Below are positions 18,101 to 28,103 of a DNA stretch of 64,000 nt, one piece after another (the stretch's first letter is position 1; every line of letters starts with the position of its first letter). This stretch comes from Arthrobacter antibioticus (GTDB taxonomy: Bacteria > Actinomycetota > Actinomycetes > Actinomycetales > Micrococcaceae). The notes below the pieces were generated by a model. It searched no databases. It was not told the DNA's origin and saw nothing but the letters and a program-made list of their open reading frames with translations. The stretch lies in contig NZ_JASISQ010000004.1 of the NCBI RefSeq assembly GCF_030063205.1, forward strand, positions 1-64,000. The letters are read 5' to 3'. The position numbers and the translations under genes were made by a program.

Positions 18101-19661
18101 GACCACTCCAATACGGTGCACGCAGATCGCGCTTCAGAATTTTTCCTGTCGCATTACGCGGCAGTTCGTCAATAAAATCAACTGAGGTGGGGCACTGGTA
18201 ATGCGCCAAACGTTCACGGCAAAACGCGATGATGTCAGCTTCGCTCACTGTACTGCCCGGAGCGCGGACAACAACAGCTTTGACAGTCTCTACCCATTTG
18301 GGATCTGGGACACCCATGACGATTCCCTCCGCGACTTCGGGGTGGGACATGAGCGCATTCTCCACTTCGGGACAGTAGATGTTTTCGCCACCGGAGATGA
18401 TCATGTCCTTGAGCCTGTCAACCATGTACAGGTAGCCGTCTTGGTCCATGTGCCCGATGTCCCCGGAACAAAGGAAGCCATCCGCGGTGATGGAGTTGGC
18501 TGTTGCCTCCGGCTTATTTAGGTACCCCTTCATATTTTGCCCGCCGCGGATCTGGATCTCGCCATTGACGCCGGTCGGGAGTACCTCGTGTGTAATGGGG
18601 TCCGCGATTCTCATCTCCACACCTGGCAGGACCCTGCCTACTGACTGCAAAACTTCCGGACGTGGAGGGTTTCGGTGATCCGAATCTTGGAGCATTGTGC
18701 CGATTCCGGACATTTCAGTCATCCCAAAGACATGCGCCAGCTCAGTATTGGGCCACGCTGCGAGTGTTCTGGTCAGCAGTGGTAACGGCATGGGTGAGGC
18801 ACCGTAGGCAATCTTTTTCATCGGAGCAAAAGCCGCCGCTGCCTGAGGACCGCCGGCCAGAACAGCATGGATAACAGCCGGGACTATGAAGGAGTGAGTG
18901 GCACCGTCGGCAATAGCTTTCATCATGGCCGGACCTGAGGCATCTCGAAGAAAAATGGTCTTGGCACCGGCATAAACACCCACCTGGAAATAGCATGAGC
19001 CACCCACATGGAACATGGGCATCCCCACCATACTGACATGCTCCGGTGCCATCCCCAATCCGTAGTTGGAGACAACACTGTGCATGTTCACGCTCTTGTG
19101 AGTCAGCTCCACACCCTTGGGGGTTCCCGTTGTTCCGGAGGTGTAAACGACAAGAACTGTGTCATCGGGGTTAACGTCCTGGTCTACTTCTGCCTCAGCT
19201 GCGGTCGCTGCACCGCTAGAGAGGAATGCCTCAAACTCGTCATTGTCTCCACCAATGACAACTGTGCGCGGTAGGGGCGTTTCGGCGTTTGCTGCCTCCA
19301 CAACGCTATGTAACTCCGCTCCATAAAAAACAATCTTCGGCGCGGAGTCCCTCAGAACGTACGCCAGTTGGCTTGGTGCCAGACGGTAGTTGCCCACCAC
19401 AGTGCCTGCACCTAGTGCCGAAGCCGCGTACGTTAGCTCAATAATGGCGAGGTGGTTTAAATCGAAGGTGAGAATGCGCTCGCCACGCTTGATCCCTGCG
19501 GCACGCAAGGCTTCGGTGAGCTGCAGGATCCTTGGACGCCATTGCGCCCATGTGTAGCTGACGTCACCAAAGGTGATTGCTGGAGCATCGGGGCGGTGCT
19601 GCGCCCAATGATCAAGTCGGTCCTGGAGGAATACTGGGGGCGCAAGGGCGTCAAGGGTCAT
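18084..19661 (-). CDS. Acyl-CoA synthetase (AMP-binding)
   Basis: 525 residues with all ANL motifs: VVYTSGTTGTPKGVELTH, then FGMTEMSG, then CSGDIGHMDQDGYLYMVDRL and a terminal lysine in LPRNATGKILKRDL. It activates a carboxylic acid to the CoA thioester. In this operon it most likely feeds the acyl-CoA dehydrogenase and carboxylase, matching AtuH of the atu pathway (inference). AAAGG lies seven bases before the ATG. The 142-bp gap upstream contains no gene and could hold an internal promoter. Confidence 0.92.
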   Translation of the reverse strand: MTLDALAPPVFLQDRLDHWAQHRPDAPAITFGDVSYTWAQWRPRILQLTEALRAAGIKRGERILTFDLNHLAIIELTYAASALGAGTVVGNYRLAPSQLAYVLRDSAPKIVFYGAELHSVVEAANAETPLPRTVVIGGDNDEFEAFLSSGAATAAEAEVDQDVNPDDTVLVVYTSGTTGTPKGVELTHKSVNMHSVVSNYGLGMAPEHVSMVGMPMFHVGGSCYFQVGVYAGAKTIFLRDASGPAMMKAIADGATHSFIVPAVIHAVLAGGPQAAAAFAPMKKIAYGASPMPLPLLTRTLAAWPNTELAHVFGMTEMSGIGTMLQDSDHRNPPRPEVLQSVGRVLPGVEMRIADPITHEVLPTGVNGEIQIRGGQNMKGYLNKPEATANSITADGFLCSGDIGHMDQDGYLYMVDRLKDMIISGGENIYCPEVENALMSHPEVAEGIVMGVPDPKWVETVKAVVVRAPGSTVSEADIIAFCRERLAHYQCPTSVDFIDELPRNATGKILKRDLRAPYWSGHERNI

Positions 19662-19803
19662 GGCAAGCCTTTCTTTGGCGCCGGCATCATTGCCGGCTTC
19701 TGGTCTGCGAGGTTCTATCTTGTGTGGATCGAGTGTTGCGCCAAACCACGGCGTGTTGTGAAGGAGCGTTGGTGCAAAGTGAACGTTGCCTGAAGGAGCG
19801 TCA

Positions 19804-20616
19804 CTAGGAAGTGGGGAGTTGCCAGGACGGTTGACGGCGTTCCAAGAATGCCGCCATGCCTTCCTTAACCTGATCAGTGGTGAAGAGTCTGGTAGAGAGT
19901 GCCGTCATTTCTGCAACCCCCGCATCCAACTGGGCCAGCATGGGTGCCGCCGCCACCTTCTTGCTTTCGGCCAGCCCCTGCGGGGCACCCAGGCGGAGAT
20001 TTTCCAAAATAGGTTCAAGGACGCCATCCACATCCTCCGCAGCGCAGGTGATGAGTCCGCACTCCTGCGCAGCAACAGCATCAAAGCTCTCCCCCGTGAG
20101 GTAATAGCGTGACACCGAACGGCTGCTCATGCGCCCCATGGTGGTCAGGGAGATGATGGCCGGGCCCAGCCCAATCCGCACTTCAGAGAAGGCAAAGGTG
20201 GCAGCCGTATGGGCCACAACTATGTCTGCGGCACCCAAGATGCCCAGCCCCCCTGCCCGGGCCACGCCGTCGACCCGGGCAACCACCGGCACCGGGGCGC
20301 TCAGGATGCTGCGCATAATCTTCGCCAGATTCTGCGCGCCCTCCGCAACTCCTTGCGCACCAGCTTCTTTCAGGTCCGCTCCAGCGCAAAAGACCTTGCC
20401 TGTATGGGCCAGCACAATAACGCGCACACTGCCATCGGCCGCCTCGGCACAGGCCTGTTCCAACCTGGCCAGTAACTGCGCCACTAGCTGTTGTGAGAGC
20501 GCATTGCGGTTGGCCGGTGAGTCCAGGGTGATAGTGGCAATTCCGGCTGCAAGGCCATAATGCACCAGCTCAGCGTCAGCTGACCCACTGCGCCCCGGCT
20601 GGGATTCAGTAGCCAT
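19804..20616 (-). CDS. Enoyl-CoA hydratase, methylglutaconyl/isohexenylglutaconyl-CoA hydratase-like
   Basis: 270 residues. The core GVARAGGLGILGAADIVVA followed by FAFSEVRIGLGPAIIS is typical of the AUH/LiuC/AtuE branch, which hydrates 3-methylglutaconyl-type CoA esters. The glutamate in SEVRIGL is the conserved catalytic one. It follows the acyl-CoA dehydrogenase by three bases. A biotin carboxylase upstream and an AUH-like hydratase downstream make a leucine- or terpene-type route the best reading (inference); isohexenylglutaconyl-CoA is favoured by the AtuA context. Confidence 0.85.
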   Translation of the reverse strand: MATESQPGRSGSADAELVHYGLAAGIATITLDSPANRNALSQQLVAQLLARLEQACAEAADGSVRVIVLAHTGKVFCAGADLKEAGAQGVAEGAQNLAKIMRSILSAPVPVVARVDGVARAGGLGILGAADIVVAHTAATFAFSEVRIGLGPAIISLTTMGRMSSRSVSRYYLTGESFDAVAAQECGLITCAAEDVDGVLEPILENLRLGAPQGLAESKKVAAAPMLAQLDAGVAEMTALSTRLFTTDQVKEGMAAFLERRQPSWQLPTS

Positions 20617-20619
20617 GGA

Positions 20620-21777
20620 TCAGTAGCTCTTGGGCAGACCGAGGGAATGCTGGGCCACAAAGTTCAGCACCATTTCCCTGCTCACCGGGGCCACCCTGCC
20701 GATCCTGGCCAGTCCCAGCATCTGTGCCAGCCCATATTCCTTGCTCAGACCATTCCCGCCCATGGCCTGGATAGCCGTATCCAAGGCATTAATGCTGGCT
20801 TCGGCTGCAGAATATTTGGCCATATTCGCGGCTTCCCCGGCAGCCATATCTTCACCCGCATCGTACAAAGCTGCGGCGCGCAGCATCATGAGCCGGCTCA
20901 GTTCAAGCTCAATATGACTCTTGGCAAGGGGGTGGGCAACACCTTGGTGCGCTCCAATGGGCTGACCCCATACCTCCCGTTCCTTGGCGTACGCAACCGC
21001 CTTGTTGATGGCGTAGCGGCCCGTGCCGACAGCTATGGCCGAAGCCATAATGCGCTCCGGGTTCAGACCGGCAAATAATGCTTCTAAGGGTGCATCCGTC
21101 CCTCCCACCAGAGCCTCGGCTGGCAGGCGAACATCGTCCAGGAAAAGCAGGTACTGTTTCTCGGACTCAATGATGTCCATCTCCACTTCCCTGTATTCAA
21201 AACCCGGTGTTTCCCGAGGCAGCACAAACATGGCTGGACGGAGGCGCCCACTGCGCTCATCCACCGTGCGGGCAACTATCAGAACGTAGTCGGCACTATT
21301 GACGCCTGTCACGTAGACCTTGCGGCCGTTCAGGACCCAATCGTCACCATCGCGGTGGGCCACGGTGGAAATATTGTGCGAGTTAGATCCAGCCTCGGGT
21401 TCGGTAATGCCGAAGGACATGACGATGGAACCGTCGGCAAACCCTGGCAGCCAGCGCTGCTTCTGTTCATCGGTGCCGTATTTGGCGATGATGGTTCCGC
21501 AGATAGCGGGGGAAACCACCATCATCAGCATGGACGCACCCAGTATGGAGGTTTCCTCCAATACGGCCGTCAACTCATAGATTCCTTGCCCACCTCCACC
21601 ATATTCTTCCGGAATTGAGACGCCCAGGAAACCGGACTCACCAAGTTCCTGCCATAGCTCAGTCATGGTTTCGCCTGCACGCGCGTGCTTGTTGGCGTAG
21701 TCAGGACCGTATTTATTGACGATCTCACGCACCGCTGCGCGCAAGGCCTGCTGTTCGTCTGTTTCAACAATGCTCAT
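20620..21777 (-). CDS. Acyl-CoA dehydrogenase
   Basis: 385 residues. It shows FGITEPEAGSNSHNIS and NGRKVYVTGVNSADY, the FAD/substrate core, and the C-terminal MGGNGLSKEYGLAQM with glutamate in the position of the general base. It would desaturate a 3-methyl-branched acyl-CoA before carboxylation, the role of AtuD (citronellyl-CoA dehydrogenase) or isovaleryl-CoA dehydrogenase. Electrons would pass to EtfAB. It lies 53 bp after the carboxylase alpha gene in the same operon. Confidence 0.9.
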   Translation of the reverse strand: MSIVETDEQQALRAAVREIVNKYGPDYANKHARAGETMTELWQELGESGFLGVSIPEEYGGGGQGIYELTAVLEETSILGASMLMMVVSPAICGTIIAKYGTDEQKQRWLPGFADGSIVMSFGITEPEAGSNSHNISTVAHRDGDDWVLNGRKVYVTGVNSADYVLIVARTVDERSGRLRPAMFVLPRETPGFEYREVEMDIIESEKQYLLFLDDVRLPAEALVGGTDAPLEALFAGLNPERIMASAIAVGTGRYAINKAVAYAKEREVWGQPIGAHQGVAHPLAKSHIELELSRLMMLRAAALYDAGEDMAAGEAANMAKYSAAEASINALDTAIQAMGGNGLSKEYGLAQMLGLARIGRVAPVSREMVLNFVAQHSLGLPKSY

Positions 21778-21830
21778 TTATTGCTCCTCATTGAGTTGGA
21801 AAATTTTTTTGGGAAGTGTTCCGGCGGGGC

Positions 21831-23840
21831 TCATTCAGGCTGCACTTCCACGACGGCCAGGACCATGCCCACGTCCACATTTTGTCCCACAGTGACATGC
21901 AGTTCGGAAACGATCCCGTCCGCTGGCGCCCCGATGGTGTGCAGCATCTTCATGGCTTCCAACACCAGAAGCGGCTGCCCCGCCGTCACCTGATCCCCCG
22001 CGGCAACATGCACGTTCACCACAGCGCCCGGCATGGGTGCTGTCAATGAACCTTCTGCCACAGCAAGGCTGGGGTCCGGGAAACGCTCCACCTCCGTAAA
22101 GGTGATGGAGCCGCCGTCACCATCAACCTCAAGAACAGTCCCAGCAGCGGTGGTGTAGTGTGCTACCGACCAGGAGCGCACCAGTCCCTCCAGCTCAAGG
22201 CTCACGTTCTCGGCACTGAGATGGACAATGGCGGCACCGCCGAACCCCTCTGCCATTAGCCCGTCTCGTGTCATCTCATATGAGACGTTGTGTTCCCCGG
22301 CCGGGCCCACCAGCGTGGATTGCTGTGGCATGGAGCGCAAGTTCCGCCAACCGCTGGGTAGTAGCCCCAACGTGGGGGCTTGTGTGCGGCGTAGCGCCGC
22401 TGCCGCAAGGGCTGCTGCGAGCGCCGCAACTTTTTCCTCGTCCGCTCCGGCCACCGGGGCCGCTAATACCTCGAGCCCATGGGTGGGAAGGAATGCTGTA
22501 TCTGTTTCACCGGCCAGAAAGGCCTCGTGCCGCAGGATGTTCACCAGCAAGTCCCGGTTGGTGCGGACACCGTGGATCCGCGCACGGGACAATGCCCGGG
22601 CCAGTGAGCGGGCCGCCTCCACCCGGGTGGGCGCCCAGGCAATAAGCTTGGCCAGCATGGGATCGTAATGGATGGAGACAGTGGAACCAGCTTCAACAGC
22701 CGAGTCCAAACGCACCCCCCGCTCACGGGTGGGCAGCGCGAAGTTCGCCGCCAGCCCATCAAAGTCAAAGCGCTGCACCGTACCGGTCTGCGGGGCCCAG
22801 CCAGCGGCTGGATCCTCAGCATAGAGGCGCACCTCAATGGATGAGCCGTGTGGTGCCGGCGGTTGTTCGGCCAAGGCAGCACCTGCTGCCACATCAAGTT
22901 GCAGCGCCACCAGGTCCAACCCTGTGGTGCACTCGGTGACAGGGTGTTCCACCTGCAGGCGTGTGTTGGTCTCCAAGAAGTAAAAGCGTCCAGAGGCATC
23001 GGCTAAGAATTCCACCGTTCCGGCGCCCACGTAGTTGACGGCCTTGGCCGCTGCAACGGCCGCCGCAAACAACTTCGCACGCATGCCGGGTGTTCGCTCC
23101 ACTAAGGGTGAAGGAGCCTCTTCCACAACTTTTTGGTGCCGCCGCTGGATGGAGCATTCACGCTCCCCTACCGCCCAGACGGTGCCGTGGGTGTCAGCCA
23201 TGACTTGCACTTCAACGTGGTGGCCCGTTTCCAGATACGGCTCACAAAAAACAGTTCCGTCACCGAAAGCGCTCGCCGCTTCTGTTCGGGCAGTCTCAAG
23301 CTCGGCCGGCAAATCTGCCAATGCGCGCACTATGCGCATTCCGCGGCCGCCACCACCGGCGGATGCTTTGATGAGCACGGGCAGCTGCGCCTCGGTGATA
23401 GCGGCCGGGTCCAACTCGCTCAGGACCGGCACTCCGCCTGCTTCCACCAGGAGCTTGGCTGAAATCTTGTCCCCCATGGCATCAATGGCTTCCGGGGAGG
23501 GTCCAATCCAGATCAGCCCGGCAGCCTGAACACTCCTGGCAAAGTCGCCGTTCTCAGACAAGAACCCGTAACCCGGATGGATGGCGTTAGCACCGGCGCG
23601 CAGAGCGGCGGCAATGATGAGCTCACCGCGCAGGTAGGTTTCGGCGGCGCTTGTCCCAGGCAGGTGCACCGCGGTGTCGGCCTCGGCTACGAAGGGGGCT
23701 CCGGCGTCGGCCGTGGAATAAACCGCAACAGTGCCGATGCCGCGTTCGCGGCAGCTGTGGAACACGCGGCGGGCAATTTCGCCACGGTTGGCCACGAGCA
23801 CACGGGTGATGGGTTCAGCGTTGGTGGAGGGTTGGCTCAT
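21831..23840 (-). CDS. Acyl-CoA carboxylase alpha subunit (biotin carboxylase plus BCCP)
   Basis: About 669 residues. An N-terminal biotin carboxylase domain starts VLVANRGEIARRVF; its ATP-grasp centre includes KASAGGGGRGMR and ECSIQRRHQKVVEEAPS. A middle linker follows, and the C-terminal biotinyl domain has the target lysine in LEAMKMLH about 35 residues from the end. It carboxylates its own biotin for the adjacent carboxyltransferase. The start MSQPSTN has AGGA eight bases upstream; earlier in-frame ATGs overlap the preceding gene. It corresponds to AtuF or LiuD by gene order. Confidence 0.93.
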   Translation of the reverse strand: MSQPSTNAEPITRVLVANRGEIARRVFHSCRERGIGTVAVYSTADAGAPFVAEADTAVHLPGTSAAETYLRGELIIAAALRAGANAIHPGYGFLSENGDFARSVQAAGLIWIGPSPEAIDAMGDKISAKLLVEAGGVPVLSELDPAAITEAQLPVLIKASAGGGGRGMRIVRALADLPAELETARTEAASAFGDGTVFCEPYLETGHHVEVQVMADTHGTVWAVGERECSIQRRHQKVVEEAPSPLVERTPGMRAKLFAAAVAAAKAVNYVGAGTVEFLADASGRFYFLETNTRLQVEHPVTECTTGLDLVALQLDVAAGAALAEQPPAPHGSSIEVRLYAEDPAAGWAPQTGTVQRFDFDGLAANFALPTRERGVRLDSAVEAGSTVSIHYDPMLAKLIAWAPTRVEAARSLARALSRARIHGVRTNRDLLVNILRHEAFLAGETDTAFLPTHGLEVLAAPVAGADEEKVAALAAALAAAALRRTQAPTLGLLPSGWRNLRSMPQQSTLVGPAGEHNVSYEMTRDGLMAEGFGGAAIVHLSAENVSLELEGLVRSWSVAHYTTAAGTVLEVDGDGGSITFTEVERFPDPSLAVAEGSLTAPMPGAVVNVHVAAGDQVTAGQPLLVLEAMKMLHTIGAPADGIVSELHVTVGQNVDVGMVLAVVEVQPE

Positions 23841-23856
23841 GAGTGTCATCCTTGAC

Positions 23857-25452
23857 TCACATCCGGAAGACGCCAAAGCCCTCGGCGCCCTTGATGTCGG
23901 TGGTGGCGATGGCAGAAAGTGCCAGACCTATTACGTTGCGGGTGTCGCGGGGGTCGATGATGCCATCGTCGTACAGCTTCCCGGAGAGGAAAGTGGGCAG
24001 CGATTCCGCCTCGATCTGAGCTTCAACGGCTGAGCGCATGGCGGCGTCGGCGTCCTCATCAAAGTCACGTCCGCTGGATGCCGCCGCGGCTCTGCCCACA
24101 ATGGACATGACTCCCGCCAGTTGCGCGGCCCCCATGACGGAGGACCGGGCGCTGGGCCAGGAGAACAGGAATCGCGGATCAAAGGCTCGCCCGCACATGC
24201 CGTAATGTCCTGCCCCGAAGGATGCACCCATCAGAACTGACAGGTGCGGGACGGTGGAGTTGGAGACGGCGTTGATCATCATGGAACCGTGCTTGATGAT
24301 CCCGGCCTGCTCGTACTCTTTGCCCACCATGTAGCCGGTGGTGTTGTGCAGGAACAGCAGCGGGGTGTTGGCGGAGTTGGCAAGCTGGATGAATTGGGCG
24401 GCTTTTTGCGCCTCGGCTGAGAACAGCACGCCGCGGGCGTTGGCCAAAATACCCACCGGGTGTCCGTGGATTCTTGCCCAGCCCGTCACCAAGGACGTGC
24501 CGTACAGGGCCTTGAACTCATCAAAGTCACTGCCATCCACAACCCGGGCAATGACTTCACGGGGATCGAAGGGAACTTTGAGATCTGCGGGGATGATCCC
24601 CAACAGCTCTTCCTCAGCTAGGCGGGGTTCCTTGGAGGCGGCAGGAGTTGCACCCTTTTTAACCCAGTTGAGCCGTGCCACAATCCGACGGCCAATCCGC
24701 AGCGCATCCATCTCATCCAGTGCGTAGTAATCGGCAAGCCCGGAGATCCGGGCGTGCATGTCAGCACCACCAAGGGATTCATCATCTGATTCCTCCCCCG
24801 TGGCCATCTTCACCAGAGGTGGGCCAGCCAAAAAAACCTTGGACCGTTCCTTGATCATGACAATGTGATCACTCATGCCCGGAACGTATGCTCCTCCGGC
24901 TGTGGAGTTGCCAAACACCAGTGCAATGGTGGGGATTCCTGCGGCCGAAAGCCGGGTGAGGTCCCGGAATAGTTTGCCGCCAGGGATGAAGATTTCGCTC
25001 TGGGTGGGCAGATCCGCTCCACCGGATTCAACCAGTGAGATCACCGGCAGCCGATTCTCCCTGGCGATGTCCAAGGCCCGGAAGATCTTCTTGGTGGTGT
25101 ACGGGTTGGAGGTGCCGCCCTTGACGGTGGGCTCGTGCGCCACGATTAAGCACTCCACACCTTCCACCACGCCAATGCCCGTCACAACGCTGGCACCCAC
25201 ATGGAACTTAGTGCCCCACGCTGCCAAAGGAGAGAGCTCAAGGAACGGAGAATCCCTGTCAATGAGCATCTCAGCCCGCTCCCGGGCCAGCAGCTTCCCG
25301 CGTTTGCGGTGCCTTGTGACAGCTTTTTCACCACCACTTTGGCGAACCTTGGCATATTCACCGTCGAGCTCAGTTAACTTCTGAACCATAGCCGCCCTAT
25401 TGGAGGTGAAGTCAGCACTGAGTGGGTCTATAGTTGTGCGCAAAACGCTCAC
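23857..25452 (-). CDS. Acyl-CoA carboxylase beta subunit (carboxyltransferase), MCC/GCC type
   Basis: About 531 residues with both crotonase-like carboxyltransferase halves. GGAYVPGMSDH, FLAGPPLVKMATGEES and LGGADMHARISG match methylcrotonyl-/geranyl-CoA carboxylases rather than acetyl/propionyl enzymes. GTG at 25452 is the best start: GGAGG lies seven bases upstream and it overlaps the AtuA stop as GTGA. An ATG 42 bases earlier would overlap AtuA heavily. By order it matches AtuC or LiuB. Substrate choice between methylcrotonyl- and geranyl-type CoA needs a pocket alignment. Confidence 0.92.
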   Translation of the reverse strand: MSVLRTTIDPLSADFTSNRAAMVQKLTELDGEYAKVRQSGGEKAVTRHRKRGKLLARERAEMLIDRDSPFLELSPLAAWGTKFHVGASVVTGIGVVEGVECLIVAHEPTVKGGTSNPYTTKKIFRALDIARENRLPVISLVESGGADLPTQSEIFIPGGKLFRDLTRLSAAGIPTIALVFGNSTAGGAYVPGMSDHIVMIKERSKVFLAGPPLVKMATGEESDDESLGGADMHARISGLADYYALDEMDALRIGRRIVARLNWVKKGATPAASKEPRLAEEELLGIIPADLKVPFDPREVIARVVDGSDFDEFKALYGTSLVTGWARIHGHPVGILANARGVLFSAEAQKAAQFIQLANSANTPLLFLHNTTGYMVGKEYEQAGIIKHGSMMINAVSNSTVPHLSVLMGASFGAGHYGMCGRAFDPRFLFSWPSARSSVMGAAQLAGVMSIVGRAAAASSGRDFDEDADAAMRSAVEAQIEAESLPTFLSGKLYDDGIIDPRDTRNVIGLALSAIATTDIKGAEGFGVFRM

Positions 25453-27155
25453 AGTAGTTCCTCCGGAATCGATAGGTGGCGGGCTCGAAGCCATTCGCCC
25501 AAAGCCTTGGCCTGCGCGTCAAAGCGAGCATTGGAGGCCACGCCTTCACCGAGCAGTCCACGAATAACAAAGTTCACGGCGTGCAGATTTGGCAGCACAT
25601 GGCGTTGAATTTCCAACGACTGAGTCTCCGGTAACAGCTCCTGGAGCTTTTCCACGCTTAGAGTGTTGACCAGCCAGGGCCACGCCTGTTCGTTCTCCAC
25701 CCATACACCCACGTTGGCGTCCCCGCCCTTATCACCGCTGCGGGCCGCTGCCACGCGTCCTAGTGGGGCACGCGTTGATGTACTTGATTGCTCCAATGGC
25801 GGTAGTTCCGGTTCGGGTACTGGTGCCAGTGCGACGGCGGAAGTGACGGTTTCGCTGGCGGGTGGGAGCAGGATTTCGGTGCCGTCGGGCAGCGCAACCT
25901 TGTGTGGGACCTCGCTCGCGGCAACCCAGCCGGGCCGGTAGATACCGTAGGGTGCGGCATTGCCGGGGGGTGAGGTGAGGTGGAAACCTGGGTAGCTGGC
26001 CAGGCCAATCTGCACGGCGGCGTTGGAGAACGCCCGGCCCACAATCGCAGGGTCGGTTCCGCGAGCTACACAATGGAGCATGGCGCTGGCTTCTTCACAA
26101 TTGTCCGCGTCCGGGTGGTCGGTGCGGGCAAGGCTCCAGCGTGTTCCTTCGGGCACTGCATCTGCGAGCTGGCTTTTGATCAGTGCCGCTTTTTTGTCGA
26201 TATCCAGGCCAGTCAGCACGAACGTGACCTCGTTGCGGTAGCCACCTAATTCGTTGATGGAGACCTTCAGCGTGTCCGGCGGGGCCTCCCCCCGCACGCC
26301 AGCCAGACGCACCCGGTCCGGGCCGTCGTCGTCAATGGCAATGGAGTCAAGACGCAGCACCGCGTCAGGTCCGGCATATCGGGCACCGGTGATCTCGTAG
26401 ACAAGCTGGGCGGTGACGGTTCCTTTTGTAACTGCCCCAGAGGTACCTGGATGCTTGGTGATCACGGAAGATCCATCCGCGGAGATCTCGGCAATGGGGA
26501 AACCGGGGCGGTGCATATCCTTGATGGTGTCAAAGAAGGAGTAGTTCCCACCAGTTGCCTGGGTGCCGCACTCAATCACATGCCCGGCGGCCATGGCCCC
26601 GGCAATTTTGTCATAGTCGGTGGGTTGCCAACCGAAATGGTGTGCGGCGGCGCCCACCACCAGCGAGGCATCGGTGACGCGGCCGGTGACCACAATCTCA
26701 GCCCCTGCCCCCAAGGCTGCGGCGATCCCCCAACCACCCAGGTAGGCATTGGCGGAGAGTGGTTTTCCAGCTGCCGTGCTGAACCCCAACTCTGTGGCAC
26801 GGTCAATGAGATCATCGCCGTACACGTGGGCAATTTTGGCGTCCACACCCAGCGTGACTGTCAGTTCTTGGAGCTTGGCAGCCAATCCTGCGGGGTTGAG
26901 GCCGCCGGCATTGACAACAATCTTCACGCCCTTTTCCATCGCCAGTGCCAGGCTGTCGCGCATCTGTGCCAAGAAAGTCTTCGCGTAACCGGTACTTGGG
27001 TCCTTGGCCCGGTCCCTGGCTAGGATGAGCATTGTCAGCTCGGCAAGGTAGTCCCCGGTAATTACATCTACCGGGCCACCCTCCAGCATCTCTGTGAAGG
27101 CCCCAGCCCTGTCCCCGTAGAATCCGGATGCGTTGGCAACGCGCAGTGCACTCAT
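25449..27155 (-). CDS. atuA: AtuA family protein (DUF1446 plus ferredoxin-like C-terminal domain)
   Basis: 568 residues. The N-terminal DUF1446 domain (about 1-440) begins RVANASGFYGDRAGAF and contains VDVITGDYLAELTM and NAGGLNPAGLA. The C-terminal domain (about 465-568) has ARSGDKGGDANVGVWV. The family is named after AtuA of Pseudomonas acyclic-terpene utilisation; its biochemical role is not established. Translation is coupled at both ends: ATGA overlap with the TIGR03084 gene and GTGA overlap with the carboxyltransferase. Its presence points the operon to terpenoid-like acids rather than plain leucine (inference). Confidence 0.9.
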   Translation of the reverse strand: MSALRVANASGFYGDRAGAFTEMLEGGPVDVITGDYLAELTMLILARDRAKDPSTGYAKTFLAQMRDSLALAMEKGVKIVVNAGGLNPAGLAAKLQELTVTLGVDAKIAHVYGDDLIDRATELGFSTAAGKPLSANAYLGGWGIAAALGAGAEIVVTGRVTDASLVVGAAAHHFGWQPTDYDKIAGAMAAGHVIECGTQATGGNYSFFDTIKDMHRPGFPIAEISADGSSVITKHPGTSGAVTKGTVTAQLVYEITGARYAGPDAVLRLDSIAIDDDGPDRVRLAGVRGEAPPDTLKVSINELGGYRNEVTFVLTGLDIDKKAALIKSQLADAVPEGTRWSLARTDHPDADNCEEASAMLHCVARGTDPAIVGRAFSNAAVQIGLASYPGFHLTSPPGNAAPYGIYRPGWVAASEVPHKVALPDGTEILLPPASETVTSAVALAPVPEPELPPLEQSSTSTRAPLGRVAAARSGDKGGDANVGVWVENEQAWPWLVNTLSVEKLQELLPETQSLEIQRHVLPNLHAVNFVIRGLLGEGVASNARFDAQAKALGEWLRARHLSIPEELL

Positions 27156-27973
27156 GCTTTTTCCTCCTGAGTTTCTGCAGTCGCGGCTGGTTCTCGCCCT
27201 CTACCGGGAGGGCCGGCGAATGCCTGCGCTATGTCAAGCCATTTATCGGCATCTGCGCCCTGGGCTACCAAAGCCAGATCGTCACGGTGCCGGCGCTTAG
27301 CGGCCAGCAAACAAAAGTCAAGAGCTGGGCCACTGACTCGCTGCGCAGCATCTATCGGTCCCCACGTCCACAGTTCTCCTGTGGGACTGTCGAGTTCAAC
27401 CCGGAACTCGTGCTCTGGAGGCGTCAATTCATGCACCGTGAAGGCGAAGTTGCGTGTCCGGACTGCCAGGTGGGCAATGTGTTGGAGCCGATCCGTAGGC
27501 TCGCGTATGAGCGCCAACGCATCGGCAACGTCCTGGCCGTGGGCCCACGTTTCCATGATGCGTGCTGTTGCCATGGACAGGGCGCTCATGGATGGACCAA
27601 ACCAAGGCAGCTTAACACCCGGTGCCACGTTCTCCAGCGCCTGGGCCATCTGCTTCCGGCCCTCACGCCATCTCTGCAATAACTGAGCCGGTGGCATGGC
27701 AGCCCATTCTGCGGCGGCGCTGTCAATCGAGATCTGCCCCGCGCGCAAAGCGGCACCCATGGCAGTAAATGCTGCTGGCTGACCGTTGGCCGCCGCTGCA
27801 GCATCAGTTGCCACTTCATCTGTCCAGGCCAAGTGTCCTATTTGGTGCGCCACACTCCACTCAGGGGCCGGCGTTGCCATGGTCCAACCCGCAGCAGGCA
27901 TGGCCGTGAGCATCTCGTCCAAGACCATCGATTCAGCTTCCAAATCGTTCAGTACGCCTGCCAAATCCACCAT
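27152..27973 (-). CDS. TIGR03084 family metal-binding protein (DinB/maleylpyruvate-isomerase-like fold)
   Basis: About 273 residues from MVDLAGVLNDLEAES, preceded by GGAG at seven bases; upstream in-frame codons are unsupported. The N-terminal half looks like the mycothiol-dependent maleylpyruvate isomerase/DinB four-helix fold, with conserved histidines in SVAHQIGHLAW and ETWAHGQDVADAL. These could bind a metal. Function is unknown. First gene of the AtuA operon and coupled to atuA by ATGA. A thiol- or CoA-linked step is only a guess from the fold. Confidence 0.85.
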   Translation of the reverse strand: MVDLAGVLNDLEAESMVLDEMLTAMPAAGWTMATPAPEWSVAHQIGHLAWTDEVATDAAAAANGQPAAFTAMGAALRAGQISIDSAAAEWAAMPPAQLLQRWREGRKQMAQALENVAPGVKLPWFGPSMSALSMATARIMETWAHGQDVADALALIREPTDRLQHIAHLAVRTRNFAFTVHELTPPEHEFRVELDSPTGELWTWGPIDAAQRVSGPALDFCLLAAKRRHRDDLALVAQGADADKWLDIAQAFAGPPGRGREPAATAETQEEKA

Positions 27974-28103
27974 GTTCCAACTCCGTTCGTTGAGGTTCGC
28001 AGAACTACTTACCCGCTGCCATCTATAGAGGTAAGTCACGCATGTTCCGCAGTGTCAGGACTACTGCCATCATCAAGGTGCGCGGTGCTGATCCGGTCAT
28101 CGC

